The notes: a model not told the origin generated them from the letters alone. 64,000 nucleotides of DNA from CAVVAL01 sp963742725 (GCA_963742725.1 CAVUMX010000001.1:682001-746000); one strand, 5' to 3'; counted from the stretch's first letter, positions 27,461 through 37,478 are shown. Made by a program: numbers and translations.

Positions 27461-28225
27461 CTACGGCCGGCTCCCCGGCGGGACGATCTGGCGGTGGACG
27501 ATGGCCGTCCAGACCTGCTCGGCCGCCGCGCGGCTACGCGGGGACGGATCGGCGATGGCGGACGGGTCCTCCGGCTGCTCGGCCGGCCCGCTGCCGACGT
27601 GTTCGACCAGGGCGATCGCGACGTCGCGCAGCCGGATGTTGAAGTGCTGGCTGGCGCGCGTCAACGTGTCGAACGCCTGGTTGCTGTCGCAGCCCAGTGC
27701 GCCGATGACGAGGCCCTTGGCCTGCTCGATCACGCGCCGGTACTGCATCATCTGCAACATCTGGTCGGCGCGCATCACCTCGCCGGAGCAGAACTCCACG
27801 AAGCCCAGCACGGTCGCCAGCAGCGGCTCCAGCCGCAGCACCTGCGCCAGCTCGCGGGCGGACGGTTCCCCACGCAGGTAGACGCTGATCAGCATGGGGC
27901 CGGCGTCGTCCCAGCTGCCGGGCACCACGATCACGCCGCCCACGTCCTCGTCGCCCAGCGACTGGCGCAGGTGCGGCCAGCGGTCGTCCGTCGCGAGGTC
28001 CGCGGTCACGACGGGCTGCTCCGTCCGGCGGGCGTCGAGCAGCGGGCCCTCCGCGAGACGCCACTGGAGAAGATCGATCCGCTCGGCAGGGCCGAAACCG
28101 GTCACCACCTCCGGCGGCTCCTCCGTCATCAGCACGCTCACCGCGACGCCCACGGCGCCCGGCACGACCTCGCACAGGTGCTTCAGCATCCGGTCGAGCA
28201 ATTCCGCGCCCAGTCCGTCGTCCAT
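27461..28225 (-). CDS. GAF-ANTAR RNA-binding antiterminator
   Basis: A 254-residue signalling protein. The N-terminal about 150 residues look like a GAF sensor (GVAVSVLMTEEPPEVVTGFG, VGGVIVVPGSWDDAGPMLISVYL). The C-terminal ANTAR helices (YRRVIEQAKGLVIGALGCDS, FDTLTRASQHFNIRLRDVA) bind paired RNA hairpins to prevent termination. The ATG at 28225 has a good aaagggga just upstream; a longer frame starts further upstream but lacks a ribosome site. It is divergent from the STAS gene. Its RNA targets are not visible. Confidence 0.9.
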   Translation of the reverse strand: MDDGLGAELLDRMLKHLCEVVPGAVGVAVSVLMTEEPPEVVTGFGPAERIDLLQWRLAEGPLLDARRTEQPVVTADLATDDRWPHLRQSLGDEDVGGVIVVPGSWDDAGPMLISVYLRGEPSARELAQVLRLEPLLATVLGFVEFCSGEVMRADQMLQMMQYRRVIEQAKGLVIGALGCDSNQAFDTLTRASQHFNIRLRDVAIALVEHVGSGPAEQPEDPSAIADPSPRSRAAAEQVWTAIVHRQIVPPGSRP

Positions 28226-28328
28226 CCGTTCCCCTTTCGTAGCGCCACCGACTAAGCTCAGGTGCGTAACGCGCCGTTGAGCACACAGCGGCAGCCCTAT
28301 CCCTACCCACCCCTCGGGATGGCTGCAC

Positions 28329-28682
28329 ATGGTTGACGCTCTACGCCCGGATCAAGACTCCAAAACCGTCGGTTGCGACCGCACGCTCGACGGGATCGTC
28401 ATACGCCTCATCGGCGAGATCGATATGAGCAGCTGGCCCCAGCTGGACGCCGCCCAGGACGAGGTCGTCGCCTCGGCTCCGTGTCCCGTCACCGCCGATC
28501 TGTCGGCCGCGACGTACGTCGACTCCTACACGCTCGGCTTCCTCGTCCGGCTGCACACCCACGTGACGGGCACCGGTCATCCGTTCGTCGTCGAGTCGCC
28601 GTCCCGCATGGTCGCCCGCGCCATCGAGGTGACCGGTCTCGGCACGATCCTGACGATCCAGCCCCCGGACAGCCCTAGCTGA
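28329..28682 (+). CDS. STAS-domain protein (anti-sigma factor antagonist-like)
   Basis: A 117-residue single STAS domain, similar to SpoIIAA/RsbV proteins that bind anti-sigma kinases. The strand-helix core is VTADLSAATYVDSYTLGFLVRLH. The serine corresponding to the phosphorylation site is present in VDS, but the usual next residues (SSGLG) read SYTLG. It follows the divergent GAF-ANTAR gene by about 100 bp. Its last 8 bp overlap the end of the convergent ABC-MarR gene. No anti-sigma kinase is encoded next to it. Confidence 0.85.
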   Translation: MVDALRPDQDSKTVGCDRTLDGIVIRLIGEIDMSSWPQLDAAQDEVVASAPCPVTADLSAATYVDSYTLGFLVRLHTHVTGTGHPFVVESPSRMVARAIEVTGLGTILTIQPPDSPS

Positions 28683-29880
28683 AGTCGCCCGCGGCGAGCC
28701 GGATCTGGCGCAGGCCGGTGAACAGCTCGGCGCGGGCGTCCTCGTCCACGCTGGCCAGGCCGAAGTCGATCGCGGTCAGGTCGGCCGTGGCTGCCTCGAC
28801 CACCTCGACGCCGCGAACGGTCAGTGCCGCGAGGACGCCACGCCCGTCGGCCGGGTTGGGCCTGCGCTCGACGAGCCCGGCGGTGACCAGCCGGTCCACC
28901 GTGTTCGTGACGCTGGTCGGGTGGACCATGAGCCGTTCGCCGATGACCTTGAGCGGCAGGGCACCGGCGCGGCTGAACCGCAGCAGGACGAGCGCCTCGT
29001 ACCGGGCGAACGTCAGCTCGTGCCGGCGCAGGACGGCGTCGTACCGGGCGAGCAGGATCTGCTGGACCCGCATGACGGATGTCGCCACCCGCATGGCGCT
29101 CGCCGGACCCCAGCGCCGCTCCCAGATCTCGCCCGCCCGCTCGATCGGGTCGAACGGCAGGTCGAGCGGCTGCGGTCCGGTGGGGGCTGCCATGCCGGCA
29201 CCGTACCCGCCGGTAGGCACCTCGGCCCGTCCGGTCCGGACGAGCGTCGCGGTGCCGTCGCTGAGCCGCACCTCCGCGTCGCACTCCGCGGCCGCCTCGG
29301 GGTCGTGGGTGGCGAACACGACCGTGCGTCCGCGTTCGGCCTCCTGCCGGAGCAGGCCGACGACGCGCTGCCGGTTGCCGGCGTCGAGTTCGCTGGTGGC
29401 TTCGTCGACCAGGAACACCGAGCCGGCGCGGGCGAGCCCACGGGCGAACGTGGCCCGCTGCTGCTGCCCGCCGGACAGTTCCTCGACGAGCTGTTCGGCC
29501 GCGTCGGCCAGCCCGACCCGGTCCAGCGCGTCCTGCGCGCGCTCGCTGGCCTCGTCCACGGAGACGCCGGCCGCCAGCAGCGCGACCTGGATGTTCTCCC
29601 GTGCGGTGAGGACCGGCGCCAACCGGTTGCCCTGCGGCACGAGCACGACGCCGGCTGCCGCCGCCTGCTCGCGGCTGGTCACGGCCACGCCGCCGACGGT
29701 GACCGCGCCGGTCCGGGGGGTGAGCAGACCGGCGAGTGCACGCAGCAGGCTCGTCTTTCCCGATCCGGACGGGCCGGTCACCGCGACCACCGTGCCCGGC
29801 TCCGCCCGCAGGGACACGCCCGCCAGCACCTCGTGCGACCCGTACGCCAGCGACGCGCCGTCGACCTGGACCACGCCCAT
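28675..29880 (-). CDS. ABC ATPase fused to a MarR-type regulator domain
   Basis: One open frame of 401 codons. Residues 1-220 are a LolD/MacB-type ATPase with Walker A (GPSGSGKTSLLRAL), signature (ELSGGQQQRATFARGLA) and Walker B (VFLVDEATSELDA). About 20 residues later the frame runs into a MarR winged helix: RYDAVLRRHELTFARYEALVLL, IGERLMVHPTSVTNTVDRL and ERRPNPADGRGVLAALT. No stop lies between them. The MarR part could also be translated separately from an internal ATG (MAAPTGPQPL), which would nest it wholly inside the fusion frame. The ATG overlaps the stop of the FtsX permease gene (TGATG), so ATPase and permease belong together. The linkage suggests that regulator and transporter are physically coupled. 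Confidence 0.8.
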   Translation of the reverse strand: MGVVQVDGASLAYGSHEVLAGVSLRAEPGTVVAVTGPSGSGKTSLLRALAGLLTPRTGAVTVGGVAVTSREQAAAAGVVLVPQGNRLAPVLTARENIQVALLAAGVSVDEASERAQDALDRVGLADAAEQLVEELSGGQQQRATFARGLARAGSVFLVDEATSELDAGNRQRVVGLLRQEAERGRTVVFATHDPEAAAECDAEVRLSDGTATLVRTGRAEVPTGGYGAGMAAPTGPQPLDLPFDPIERAGEIWERRWGPASAMRVATSVMRVQQILLARYDAVLRRHELTFARYEALVLLRFSRAGALPLKVIGERLMVHPTSVTNTVDRLVTAGLVERRPNPADGRGVLAALTVRGVEVVEAATADLTAIDFGLASVDEDARAELFTGLRQIRLAAGDFS

Positions 29881-32800
29881 CAGGCCATCCCCTCCTCGTC
29901 GCCGCCACGGGTGAGCCCGCGGACGATCAGGACCACGACCGCTGCCAGCCCGGCCACCGTCACGGCGAGCAGCGTGGCCGCCCACACCGGCTCCGTACCG
30001 AACCGGCTGAGCCCGTCGGTGGGCGGATCGGTGAAGATCGGCACCTCCGGCAGGGCCAGCCACACGCTGAGCGCCCCGGCCCCGACACCGGCCACGAGCA
30101 GCGTGCCGATCACCGCCGCGTACTCCAGCGCGATCGAGCGGCGCAACGCGCGGGAAGACACCCCGGCCAGCCGCAGCGACGCCAGCTCCTGCCGGCGCCT
30201 CCGCGCCCCGATGTACGCACTGACCCCGACCGCCCCGACGGCGAGCAGCGCGGCCGCCCCGGCGGTGCCGAGATAGAGGATCAGCGCCAGCGACGGCCCT
30301 TCGCGCTCGTAGGCGCTGAGCCGTTCGGCATAGGTCTCGTCCTGGACGATCACCACCCCCGCCTCGCGCAGGCGTTGCGGGATCTCGGCCGGCGCGCCCG
30401 CCGCCAGCCAGACCTCCAGCTGCGCATCGGCGTAGCGCCCCGTGAACGAACTCCGCCCGATGATGTCGGCGTAGGAGATGTCGACGAGGATCGCGTTGTC
30501 GCCGCCCCTCGGGATGATCGGAACCTCGCCGCCGAGCTGGTAGATCTCCCTCGGCGTGAACGCGCCCGCGTCCTCGAAGGCGCCGCCGTCCAGGATCGCG
30601 GCGTCGGCGCGCTTCTCGTCGCCGACAGCGCGGGTCACCAACGCCGGCAGCGGCCACGGCGTGTCGGTGCGCCGGACCAGGCTCTCGTCATAGCTCCTGG
30701 TCTGGAACGCCACCGACAGGCCACCGTTCTCGACGCCGACGGTGCTCACCGAGTTGTAGCCGCGGCCGTCCGCGTTGCGCCAGGCGTCCAGGGAACCTAG
30801 GTCGAGCGACACCGGGCGCCCGTCCTCGTCGCGCACGCCCGTGACGACGAACGCCACGCCGCCAAAGACCTCCGGCCCGACCGGGCGGGCGGCCTTGATC
30901 CCCACGAAGCGGCAGCCGTCCGCGCACTGGGGCAGGTCGGCCGTGTACGTGTGGCGGCCGACGGTGAGGGCGCCGAGCTTGACCGGCAGCTGGTTCCTTC
31001 CGTCGTCCAGGAACATGGTGAGGACGAGCGGCTTGGTCGCGGTGTCCTCCTTGACGGTCACGTCCACCGTCACCGTGTCCCCGGACAGCATCACCGCCGG
31101 CCGCGTCGCCGGACGGAGCGCCGACGCGACCGTCGTGGCCGATGCGGTCGTCACCGCGCGGTCCCACGTGGCGACGGCCGCGAGCCGGGTCGCGTCGACC
31201 GCCACGATCGAGCGGCCGGTGCCGTTGCTGGGTTGCGACCGCAGGCCGGCCATCGCGTGGCGGCCGCTCGGGTCGGCCCTGCGCACGATCTCGACCAGCT
31301 CCGACGCCGACGTGCCCTCGACCGCGAGGATGCGGTCCGCGCCGATCTGCCAGCCGGCGGCGAGCTTGCGGTTGTGGTCGGCGGTGTCCCAGGCGTGCGC
31401 GCCGAAGACGAGCAACGCGACGGCCACGCCGCCGATCGCCACCACGCGCGTGGCGACGGGACGCCGGGCGATCTGCGCCGACGCGAGCATCCGCGCGATG
31501 TTGCCACGGCGCCGGGCGCGCTCCGTGCTCCACCGGGCGAGGACGGGCAGCAGCTTGGCGGCCGCCGTCCCGAGGACGATCGCCAGCAGCGCCGGCGTGG
31601 CCAGCGCGAGCGGAGCCGGCTCGTCGTCGCCGCCCCTGGTCGTGAGCAGCTGGAACAGCGCCGCACCGGCGAGGGCGACCATCATCGCCTCGGCCGCTGA
31701 CGCGCCCCACCGGGACCGCCGCACCGGTACCTGCCGGAGCAGCGCGGTGACGGGCTGCCGGAGCGTGCGGCGGGCGGCGGCGAGGGCGGCACCCACGCCG
31801 CCGAGGACGGCGACGAGTCCGATCACGAACACCGGCAGGCGCGGTTCGACGTGGACACCGGCGGCGAGCGTGCTCCGGGCGACTGCCTCCACCACCCCCG
31901 CGCCGGCCAGGAAGCCGACCGGAACCGCGAGCACCACGAGCAGGACGGATTCGCCGACGCCTTTCAGCCCGCCGGGCAACCCGCGCAGCTTCGCGATGCC
32001 GATCTCCGGCGACAGGTCGTCGGTGGCGTGGGCCACCACCAGGTACAGCACGAACCAGCAGAGGAGGACGAGCTGCGCGACGGCGATCGGGACGGACACG
32101 GCGATCGCCCGCTGGTTCTGCTCGGCCTTGGCGACGATCGACGGCAGCGCGTTGACGACCATCAGGGACTTCTTGCCGTTGCGGATCTGCCGCCGGCCGG
32201 CCTCGACGTGCGCCACCACCGCGGCGACGTTGTCCTGGTCGATGCGGTCCGGGCGCAGCCGCAGGTCGGCGACATACTCCAGCGCGTCGACCATGTGCAC
32301 GGTCTCGACGGTCTCGTGCGTCCCGAACCAGGTGCTGAGCCGGTAGACGCTGCCCTCGCCCCGCGCCTCGCTGCCCTCGTAGAAGTACGGGCGGTCGTGC
32401 CAGTAGCCCGCGGTCGCGTCGATCGGCTCGTACAGCCCGACGATCGTGAGCGTGGCCGGCGGTCCGTAGGTGGCGATCGCGACCTTCGCACCGGCCGCGA
32501 TCGGCGCGCGCTGCCGGGACGCGGCGGCGGCGACGACCTCGCCGGGGCCGGTCGCGCACCGGCCGGCGACGATCCGGAGGTGGTCGCAGAACCCGTCGCG
32601 CGAGGCGACATAGCCGACGGTGTCCTGGTACGGCAGGCGGACGGCGGCTCGGGCGCCGACGACAGGCCGGGCGAACTCGCCGCGACCGCCGAACGCCGCC
32701 TCGGCGGTCCGCGACAGCGCCTGGAGCCCGTCCGGCACCGAGCCTTCGAACTCGCCCGACTCGGCCGACACCGCCACGCTGCGCTGGTTCTCCCGAGCCT

Positions 32801-32972
32801 CGGTGAGCCGGTCGGCGAGCAGCGACTGGTCCGACGCGCGCGAGTAGGCGGGACCGGCCACGGCGGCACCGGCCGCGAACGCGGCGATGGCGAAGATCAG
32901 CAGCGACCGCCCGGCCCGGTGACTCAGCCCGGCCAGGACTACCCCTAACCCGGTGACCCTTGTACCCCGCAT
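29880..32972 (-). CDS. FtsX-like ABC transporter permease
   Basis: A 1,030-residue permease of the MacB/FtsX type. There is one N-terminal membrane helix (SLLIFAIAAFAAGAAVAGPAY), a large extracytoplasmic domain, a central block of membrane helices (around residues 280-460), a second outer domain with two cysteines (LPQCADGCRF) and a final block (around 890-1020). This double-FtsX layout is usual for actinobacterial permeases of about 850-1,050 residues. It is coupled by a 1-bp overlap to the ABC-MarR gene downstream. A second ATPase gene lies upstream at 33403. Substrate unknown. Confidence 0.88.
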   Translation of the reverse strand: MRGTRVTGLGVVLAGLSHRAGRSLLIFAIAAFAAGAAVAGPAYSRASDQSLLADRLTEARENQRSVAVSAESGEFEGSVPDGLQALSRTAEAAFGGRGEFARPVVGARAAVRLPYQDTVGYVASRDGFCDHLRIVAGRCATGPGEVVAAAASRQRAPIAAGAKVAIATYGPPATLTIVGLYEPIDATAGYWHDRPYFYEGSEARGEGSVYRLSTWFGTHETVETVHMVDALEYVADLRLRPDRIDQDNVAAVVAHVEAGRRQIRNGKKSLMVVNALPSIVAKAEQNQRAIAVSVPIAVAQLVLLCWFVLYLVVAHATDDLSPEIGIAKLRGLPGGLKGVGESVLLVVLAVPVGFLAGAGVVEAVARSTLAAGVHVEPRLPVFVIGLVAVLGGVGAALAAARRTLRQPVTALLRQVPVRRSRWGASAAEAMMVALAGAALFQLLTTRGGDDEPAPLALATPALLAIVLGTAAAKLLPVLARWSTERARRRGNIARMLASAQIARRPVATRVVAIGGVAVALLVFGAHAWDTADHNRKLAAGWQIGADRILAVEGTSASELVEIVRRADPSGRHAMAGLRSQPSNGTGRSIVAVDATRLAAVATWDRAVTTASATTVASALRPATRPAVMLSGDTVTVDVTVKEDTATKPLVLTMFLDDGRNQLPVKLGALTVGRHTYTADLPQCADGCRFVGIKAARPVGPEVFGGVAFVVTGVRDEDGRPVSLDLGSLDAWRNADGRGYNSVSTVGVENGGLSVAFQTRSYDESLVRRTDTPWPLPALVTRAVGDEKRADAAILDGGAFEDAGAFTPREIYQLGGEVPIIPRGGDNAILVDISYADIIGRSSFTGRYADAQLEVWLAAGAPAEIPQRLREAGVVIVQDETYAERLSAYEREGPSLALILYLGTAGAAALLAVGAVGVSAYIGARRRRQELASLRLAGVSSRALRRSIALEYAAVIGTLLVAGVGAGALSVWLALPEVPIFTDPPTDGLSRFGTEPVWAATLLAVTVAGLAAVVVLIVRGLTRGGDEEGMA

Positions 32973-33056
32973 CGACGACAGCCTCCCCGTGTCCGGCGCC
33001 GTCGTGACTCTAACAACGGAGCGCTAGCGGGGCCTGCCGAACGCTTAATCGGGCAA

Positions 33057-33350
33057 TTACACCGAAACGGGCTCAGGCTGGTTGCGGACGGCCCAGCGCT
33101 CGAAGACGGCCGTCGCGAACGGCGGCACGGAGGCGGCGAGTGCGATCAGCGTGGTCCGCGCGCTCCACCGCTGCTGCTCCCGCACGACCAGCACGGACAG
33201 GACGTAGAGGATGAACAGGCCGCCGTGGATCGGACCGGCGATCTTCACGCCGATCTCGTTGTGGACGACGACGTACTTGAAGAACATGCCGACCAGCAGA
33301 GCCGCCCACGAGACGGCTTCCAGCAGCGCGGCGGCGCGGAACAGGCGCAC
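33057..33350 (-). CDS. DUF3817-family small membrane protein
   Basis: A 97-residue membrane protein with three hydrophobic segments: RAAALLEAVSWAALLVGMF, KIAGPIHGGLFILYVLSVLVV and LIALAASVPPFATAVF. The sequence fits the DUF3817 family (YdzA-like). The GTG at 33350 is chosen because ggaagga precedes it. A palindrome at 33371-33387 stands 21 bp before the start. It lies between the AbrB-tailed ABC ATPase gene and the FtsX permease, on the same strand. Confidence 0.82.
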   Translation of the reverse strand: MRLFRAAALLEAVSWAALLVGMFFKYVVVHNEIGVKIAGPIHGGLFILYVLSVLVVREQQRWSARTTLIALAASVPPFATAVFERWAVRNQPEPVSV

Positions 33351-33370
33351 GGGATTCCTTCCGGTTGATC

Positions 33371-33387
33371 GTCTACACATCGTAGAC
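33371..33387. promoter_or_regulatory. Palindrome in front of the DUF3817 gene
   Basis: GTCTAC and GTAGAC in perfect inverted orientation around acatc. It sits between the stop of the ABC-AbrB gene and the start of the DUF3817 gene. Position and symmetry suggest an operator, plausibly for a dimeric winged-helix regulator such as the MarR domain encoded 3.5 kb away. That link is a guess. Confidence 0.45.
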
Positions 33388-33402
33388 AACCGTGCCGGCA
33401 CG

Positions 33403-34242
33403 CTACGCACTGGCCTCCGGAACCAGCCGGATGCTGCCGTCCTCCTCGGGATGCACGCGCAGCAGCGTGCCCGGCCCGACGGCGTCCAGGACCTCCGGCG
33501 GCAGGTGCAGCGACCCGTCCCGGCCGACGACGGAGAAGTCCTCGCCGCGTCGCCCCTCGGCACCGACCCGCCCGTCGCGCATCGTGACGGTCCGCCCCAT
33601 CCAGGTGCCGACCTCGGCGTCGTGCGTGACGACGACGACCGTCGTGCCGTGCTCGGCGTTGACGGCCCGCAACGCTTCCAGGACGGTCACCGCCGCGTCG
33701 TGGTCGAGCTGGCTCGTCGGCTCGTCGGCCAGCAGCAGGCCGGGGCCGTTCGCGACGGCCACCGCCAGCGCCGCCCGCTGCCGCGCCCCCGGGCTGAGCG
33801 CGGAGAGCTTGCTCCTGCCCTCCGCCGCGCTCACGCCGACCAGGTCGAGCAGCTCGTCCGGGGAGTGCAGGCCCGCCCGCCGGGCCTTGTCGGCGGCCCG
33901 CTGCGCGTACGCGACGTTCTCGGCGGCCGTCAGGTACGGGAGGAGGTTCCGCTCGGCGCCCTGGAGCACCACGCCCACGTCGTCCGCGCGCATCCGCTGC
34001 AGCCCTGCCGGGGTGGACTGGACGATGTCGTGGTCGCCGACCAGCACCTTGCCCGCGCTGGGCACGAGCAGCCCCGCGAGGACGGACAGCAGCGTCGACT
34101 TACCGGACCCGCTCGGCCCCAGCAGCGCCATCGACTCGCCCGCGGCCACGTCGAGGTCGATCCCGGCCAGGGCGACGACGTCGTACCCCTCCAGCCGGTA
34201 GATGTGCACCAGCCCGCGCACGGACACCGGTATCCCCGCCAT
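33403..34242 (-). CDS. ABC ATPase with C-terminal AbrB-like domain
   Basis: A 279-residue protein. Residues 1-220 are a LolD-type ATPase: Walker A (GPSGSGKSTLLSVLAGL), a divergent signature loop (LSALSPGARQRAALAVA) and Walker B (LLLADEPTSQLD). The last 45 residues (DFSVVGRDGSLHLPPEVLDA, then GTLLRVHPEEDGSIRLVP) have the strand pattern of a SpoVT/AbrB swapped-hairpin module. The ATG at 34242 has gggaggggg upstream. It is probably an ATPase for the FtsX-type permease locus downstream, although another ATPase is coupled to that permease. Confidence 0.83.
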   Translation of the reverse strand: MAGIPVSVRGLVHIYRLEGYDVVALAGIDLDVAAGESMALLGPSGSGKSTLLSVLAGLLVPSAGKVLVGDHDIVQSTPAGLQRMRADDVGVVLQGAERNLLPYLTAAENVAYAQRAADKARRAGLHSPDELLDLVGVSAAEGRSKLSALSPGARQRAALAVAVANGPGLLLADEPTSQLDHDAAVTVLEALRAVNAEHGTTVVVVTHDAEVGTWMGRTVTMRDGRVGAEGRRGEDFSVVGRDGSLHLPPEVLDAVGPGTLLRVHPEEDGSIRLVPEASA

Positions 34243-34297
34243 CGCCGCCCCCTCCCGAGCCACCACTCGCACGGTATCCCCCGGCAGCCAGCCCCGA

Positions 34298-34352
34298 CCT
34301 TCGGACTTTTGAGGGTCGCGCCGCGCGCAGAACCCTCAAAAGTCCGAAAGTG
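34298..34352. repeat. Palindromic repeat C, copy 2
   Basis: Arms 34298-34317 and 34333-34352 pair at 19 of 20 positions around a 15-bp GC-rich centre. It ends 6 bp beyond the meaB stop codon and lies upstream of the ABC-AbrB gene. Confidence 0.92.
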
Positions 34353-34358
34353 GGCGCG

Positions 34359-35342
34359 CTAGAGGCTGGCGAGCAGCTCGTCCGCCGCCGTGTACGGGTC
34401 GAGCGTGCCGGACGCCACCCGGGCGGCGAGACCGTCGAGCGCGGTGCCGCCGCGCAGGTCGCCGATGCGGCCGCGCAGTTCGGCCATGGCGATGGCCTCG
34501 ATCTCCGCCGCCGCGCGGGCTTCGCGCCGCCGCGTCAGCTCGCCGTGCGACTCCATGAACGCGCGGTGCTTCTCGATGGCGTCCACGACCTCGGCGACGC
34601 CCTCGTTCCGGGCGGCGACCGTCTTGATGATCGGCGGCCGCCACGCGCCGGCCTCGGAGTGGCGTCCGCCGAGGCCGAGCATGCCCTTGAGGTCCCGGAC
34701 GGTGGCGTCGGCGCCGTCCCGGTCGGCCTTGTTCACCACATAGACGTCGGCGACCTCCAGGATGCCGGCCTTGGCCGCCTGGATGCCGTCGCCCATGCCC
34801 GGCGCGAGCAGGACGATCGTCGTGTCGGCGAGCGAGGCGATCTCCACCTCCGCCTGCCCCACGCCGACCGTCTCGACGAGGACCACGTCGCACCCGGCGC
34901 CGTCGAGCACGCGCAGGGCCTGCGGCGTCGCCCAGGAGAGCCCGCCGAGGTGGCCGCGGGACGCCATCGATCGAATGAAGACACCGGCGTCGGTGGCGTG
35001 GTCCTGCATCCGGACGCGGTCGCCCAGCAGCGCGCCGCCGGAGAACGGGGACGACGGGTCGACCGCCAGCACGCCGACCCGCAGCCCGCGCCGCCGGTAC
35101 TCGGTGACGAGCATCGCCGTCGATGTGGACTTGCCGACGCCGGGCGAGCCGGTCAGGCCCACCACGTGCGCGTGGTTGGTGTGCGGCGCCAGCGCGGCCG
35201 CGATGTCCCGCAGGGCCGGGCTGGCGTCCTCGACCATGCTGATGAGCCGCGCGACCGAACGCGGGTCGCCGTCCCGCGCGCCGGCCACGAGCGTGGGCAC
35301 GTCGAGGGAGCGTCGCGACACCGTCTTCACCGGACTAACCAT
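34359..35342 (-). CDS. meaB: MeaB/ArgK-family G3E GTPase (mutase chaperone)
   Basis: A 327-residue GTPase that loads and protects the adenosylcobalamin cofactor of acyl-CoA mutases. It has Walker A (GLTGSPGVGKSTSTAML) near residue 65, AVDPSSPFSGGALLGDRVRM in the switch region, ETVGVGQAEVEIA, and the base-recognition NKAD (VVNKADRDGA). The C-terminal dimerisation helix is intact. Its start overlaps the end of the preceding small gene by 8 bp, so thioase-small gene-meaB form one operon. It would serve the mutase at 25705 or one elsewhere. Confidence 0.95.
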   Translation of the reverse strand: MVSPVKTVSRRSLDVPTLVAGARDGDPRSVARLISMVEDASPALRDIAAALAPHTNHAHVVGLTGSPGVGKSTSTAMLVTEYRRRGLRVGVLAVDPSSPFSGGALLGDRVRMQDHATDAGVFIRSMASRGHLGGLSWATPQALRVLDGAGCDVVLVETVGVGQAEVEIASLADTTIVLLAPGMGDGIQAAKAGILEVADVYVVNKADRDGADATVRDLKGMLGLGGRHSEAGAWRPPIIKTVAARNEGVAEVVDAIEKHRAFMESHGELTRRREARAAAEIEAIAMAELRGRIGDLRGGTALDGLAARVASGTLDPYTAADELLASL

Positions 35343-35727
35343 ACGAGCCGACCGCGTCGGCGCCGATCACGCGCGCCAACCCGCCCCTGACCTGTGTGGA
35401 GTTGCCGTCGCCGATCCCGATCACGAACCGGTCGGGGATGCCCAGCTCGGCCGCCGCGCCGAAGGTGAGCGTGAACTCCACGACGTCCTGCCCGACGGTG
35501 GCCGACACGACCCCGCCCTGCGTCGTCTTCCCCGATCCGGTGACGAGCGTGTACTCGCCACCGGACCGGAAGCCGCCCGCGGAGTCGAACTCGTCGGGGA
35601 GCATGAGGACGAACGCGTTGTCGGTGTTCTCCGGATGGTCCGCGAGGGCGACCATGAAACAGCCGGCTTCGGCGGAACGTCCCACGTAGACCGCGAGGGC
35701 CTGGAAGACGAACGGGACTTCGGGCAA
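35335..35727 (-). CDS. Hypothetical protein between thiolase and meaB
   Basis: About 130 residues if a TTG at 35727, 4 bp after the thiolase stop, is the start (LPEVPFVFQALAVYVGR...). A GTG about 17 codons further in is an alternative. The protein is predicted beta-rich, with VALADHPENTDNAFVLMLP, RSGGEYTLVTG and VEFTLTFGAAAELG. No family was recognised with confidence; some Imm-type immunity proteins look similar. Overlap with meaB (8 bp) and tight spacing to thiolase make it part of that operon. Confidence 0.6.
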   Translation of the reverse strand: MPEVPFVFQALAVYVGRSAEAGCFMVALADHPENTDNAFVLMLPDEFDSAGGFRSGGEYTLVTGSGKTTQGGVVSATVGQDVVEFTLTFGAAAELGIPDRFVIGIGDGNSTQVRGGLARVIGADAVGSYG

Positions 35728-35731
35728 GGTG

Positions 35732-36919
<1,188 letters not shown>

Positions 36920-37058
36920 GACTGTGCCTCCGAGAAAACATTGTGACAGGGGTTAGGAGCACAGTACTCACTGTCCGTTCCGGCGGGTCGTGACTAGGAC
37001 CACAGCGCGCGGGGCGCTCATGGACATACCCTCCGCCGAACAGGGCAGGGAGGCCGAG

Positions 37059-37478
37059 ATGCTGTTCACCAAGATCGACCACGTCGGGATCGCCGTGGCC
37101 GACCTCGACGAGGCGATCGCGTTCTACGCCGAGAAGTTCGACATGGCGGTCGTGCACGAGGAGACGAACGAGGAGCAGGGCGTCCGGGAGGCGATGCTGG
37201 CCGTCGGCGATACCGACTCGCGCATCCAGCTCCTCGCGCCGCTGCGCCCGGACTCGGCGATCGGGAAGTTCCTGGATCGATCCGGCCCGGGGCTCCAGCA
37301 ACTCGCGTACACCGTCACGGACATCGACGCGGCCAGTGCGACGCTCCGTGAGCGTGGCCTGCGGCTGCTCTACGACGAGCCGAAGCGGGGCACGGCCGGC
37401 TCGCGGATCAACTTCGTCCACCCGAAGGACGCCGGCGGCGTGCTGGTCGAACTCGTGGAGCCCGCCGCCGCACACTGA
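37059..37478 (+). CDS. mce: Methylmalonyl-CoA epimerase
   Basis: A 139-residue vicinal-oxygen-chelate protein that interconverts (R)- and (S)-methylmalonyl-CoA or ethylmalonyl-CoA. Two VOC half-modules are seen: KIDHVGIAVADLDEAIAFY and LQQLAYTVTDIDAASATLRE. Likely metal ligands are His in IDHVGIAV, the Gln in RIQLLAP and Glu in LVELVEP. The ATG at 37059 has gggagg at proper distance; an in-frame ATG at 37020 would add 13 residues. It is divergent from the thiolase gene and followed by ccr. Confidence 0.93.
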   Translation: MLFTKIDHVGIAVADLDEAIAFYAEKFDMAVVHEETNEEQGVREAMLAVGDTDSRIQLLAPLRPDSAIGKFLDRSGPGLQQLAYTVTDIDAASATLRERGLRLLYDEPKRGTAGSRINFVHPKDAGGVLVELVEPAAAH

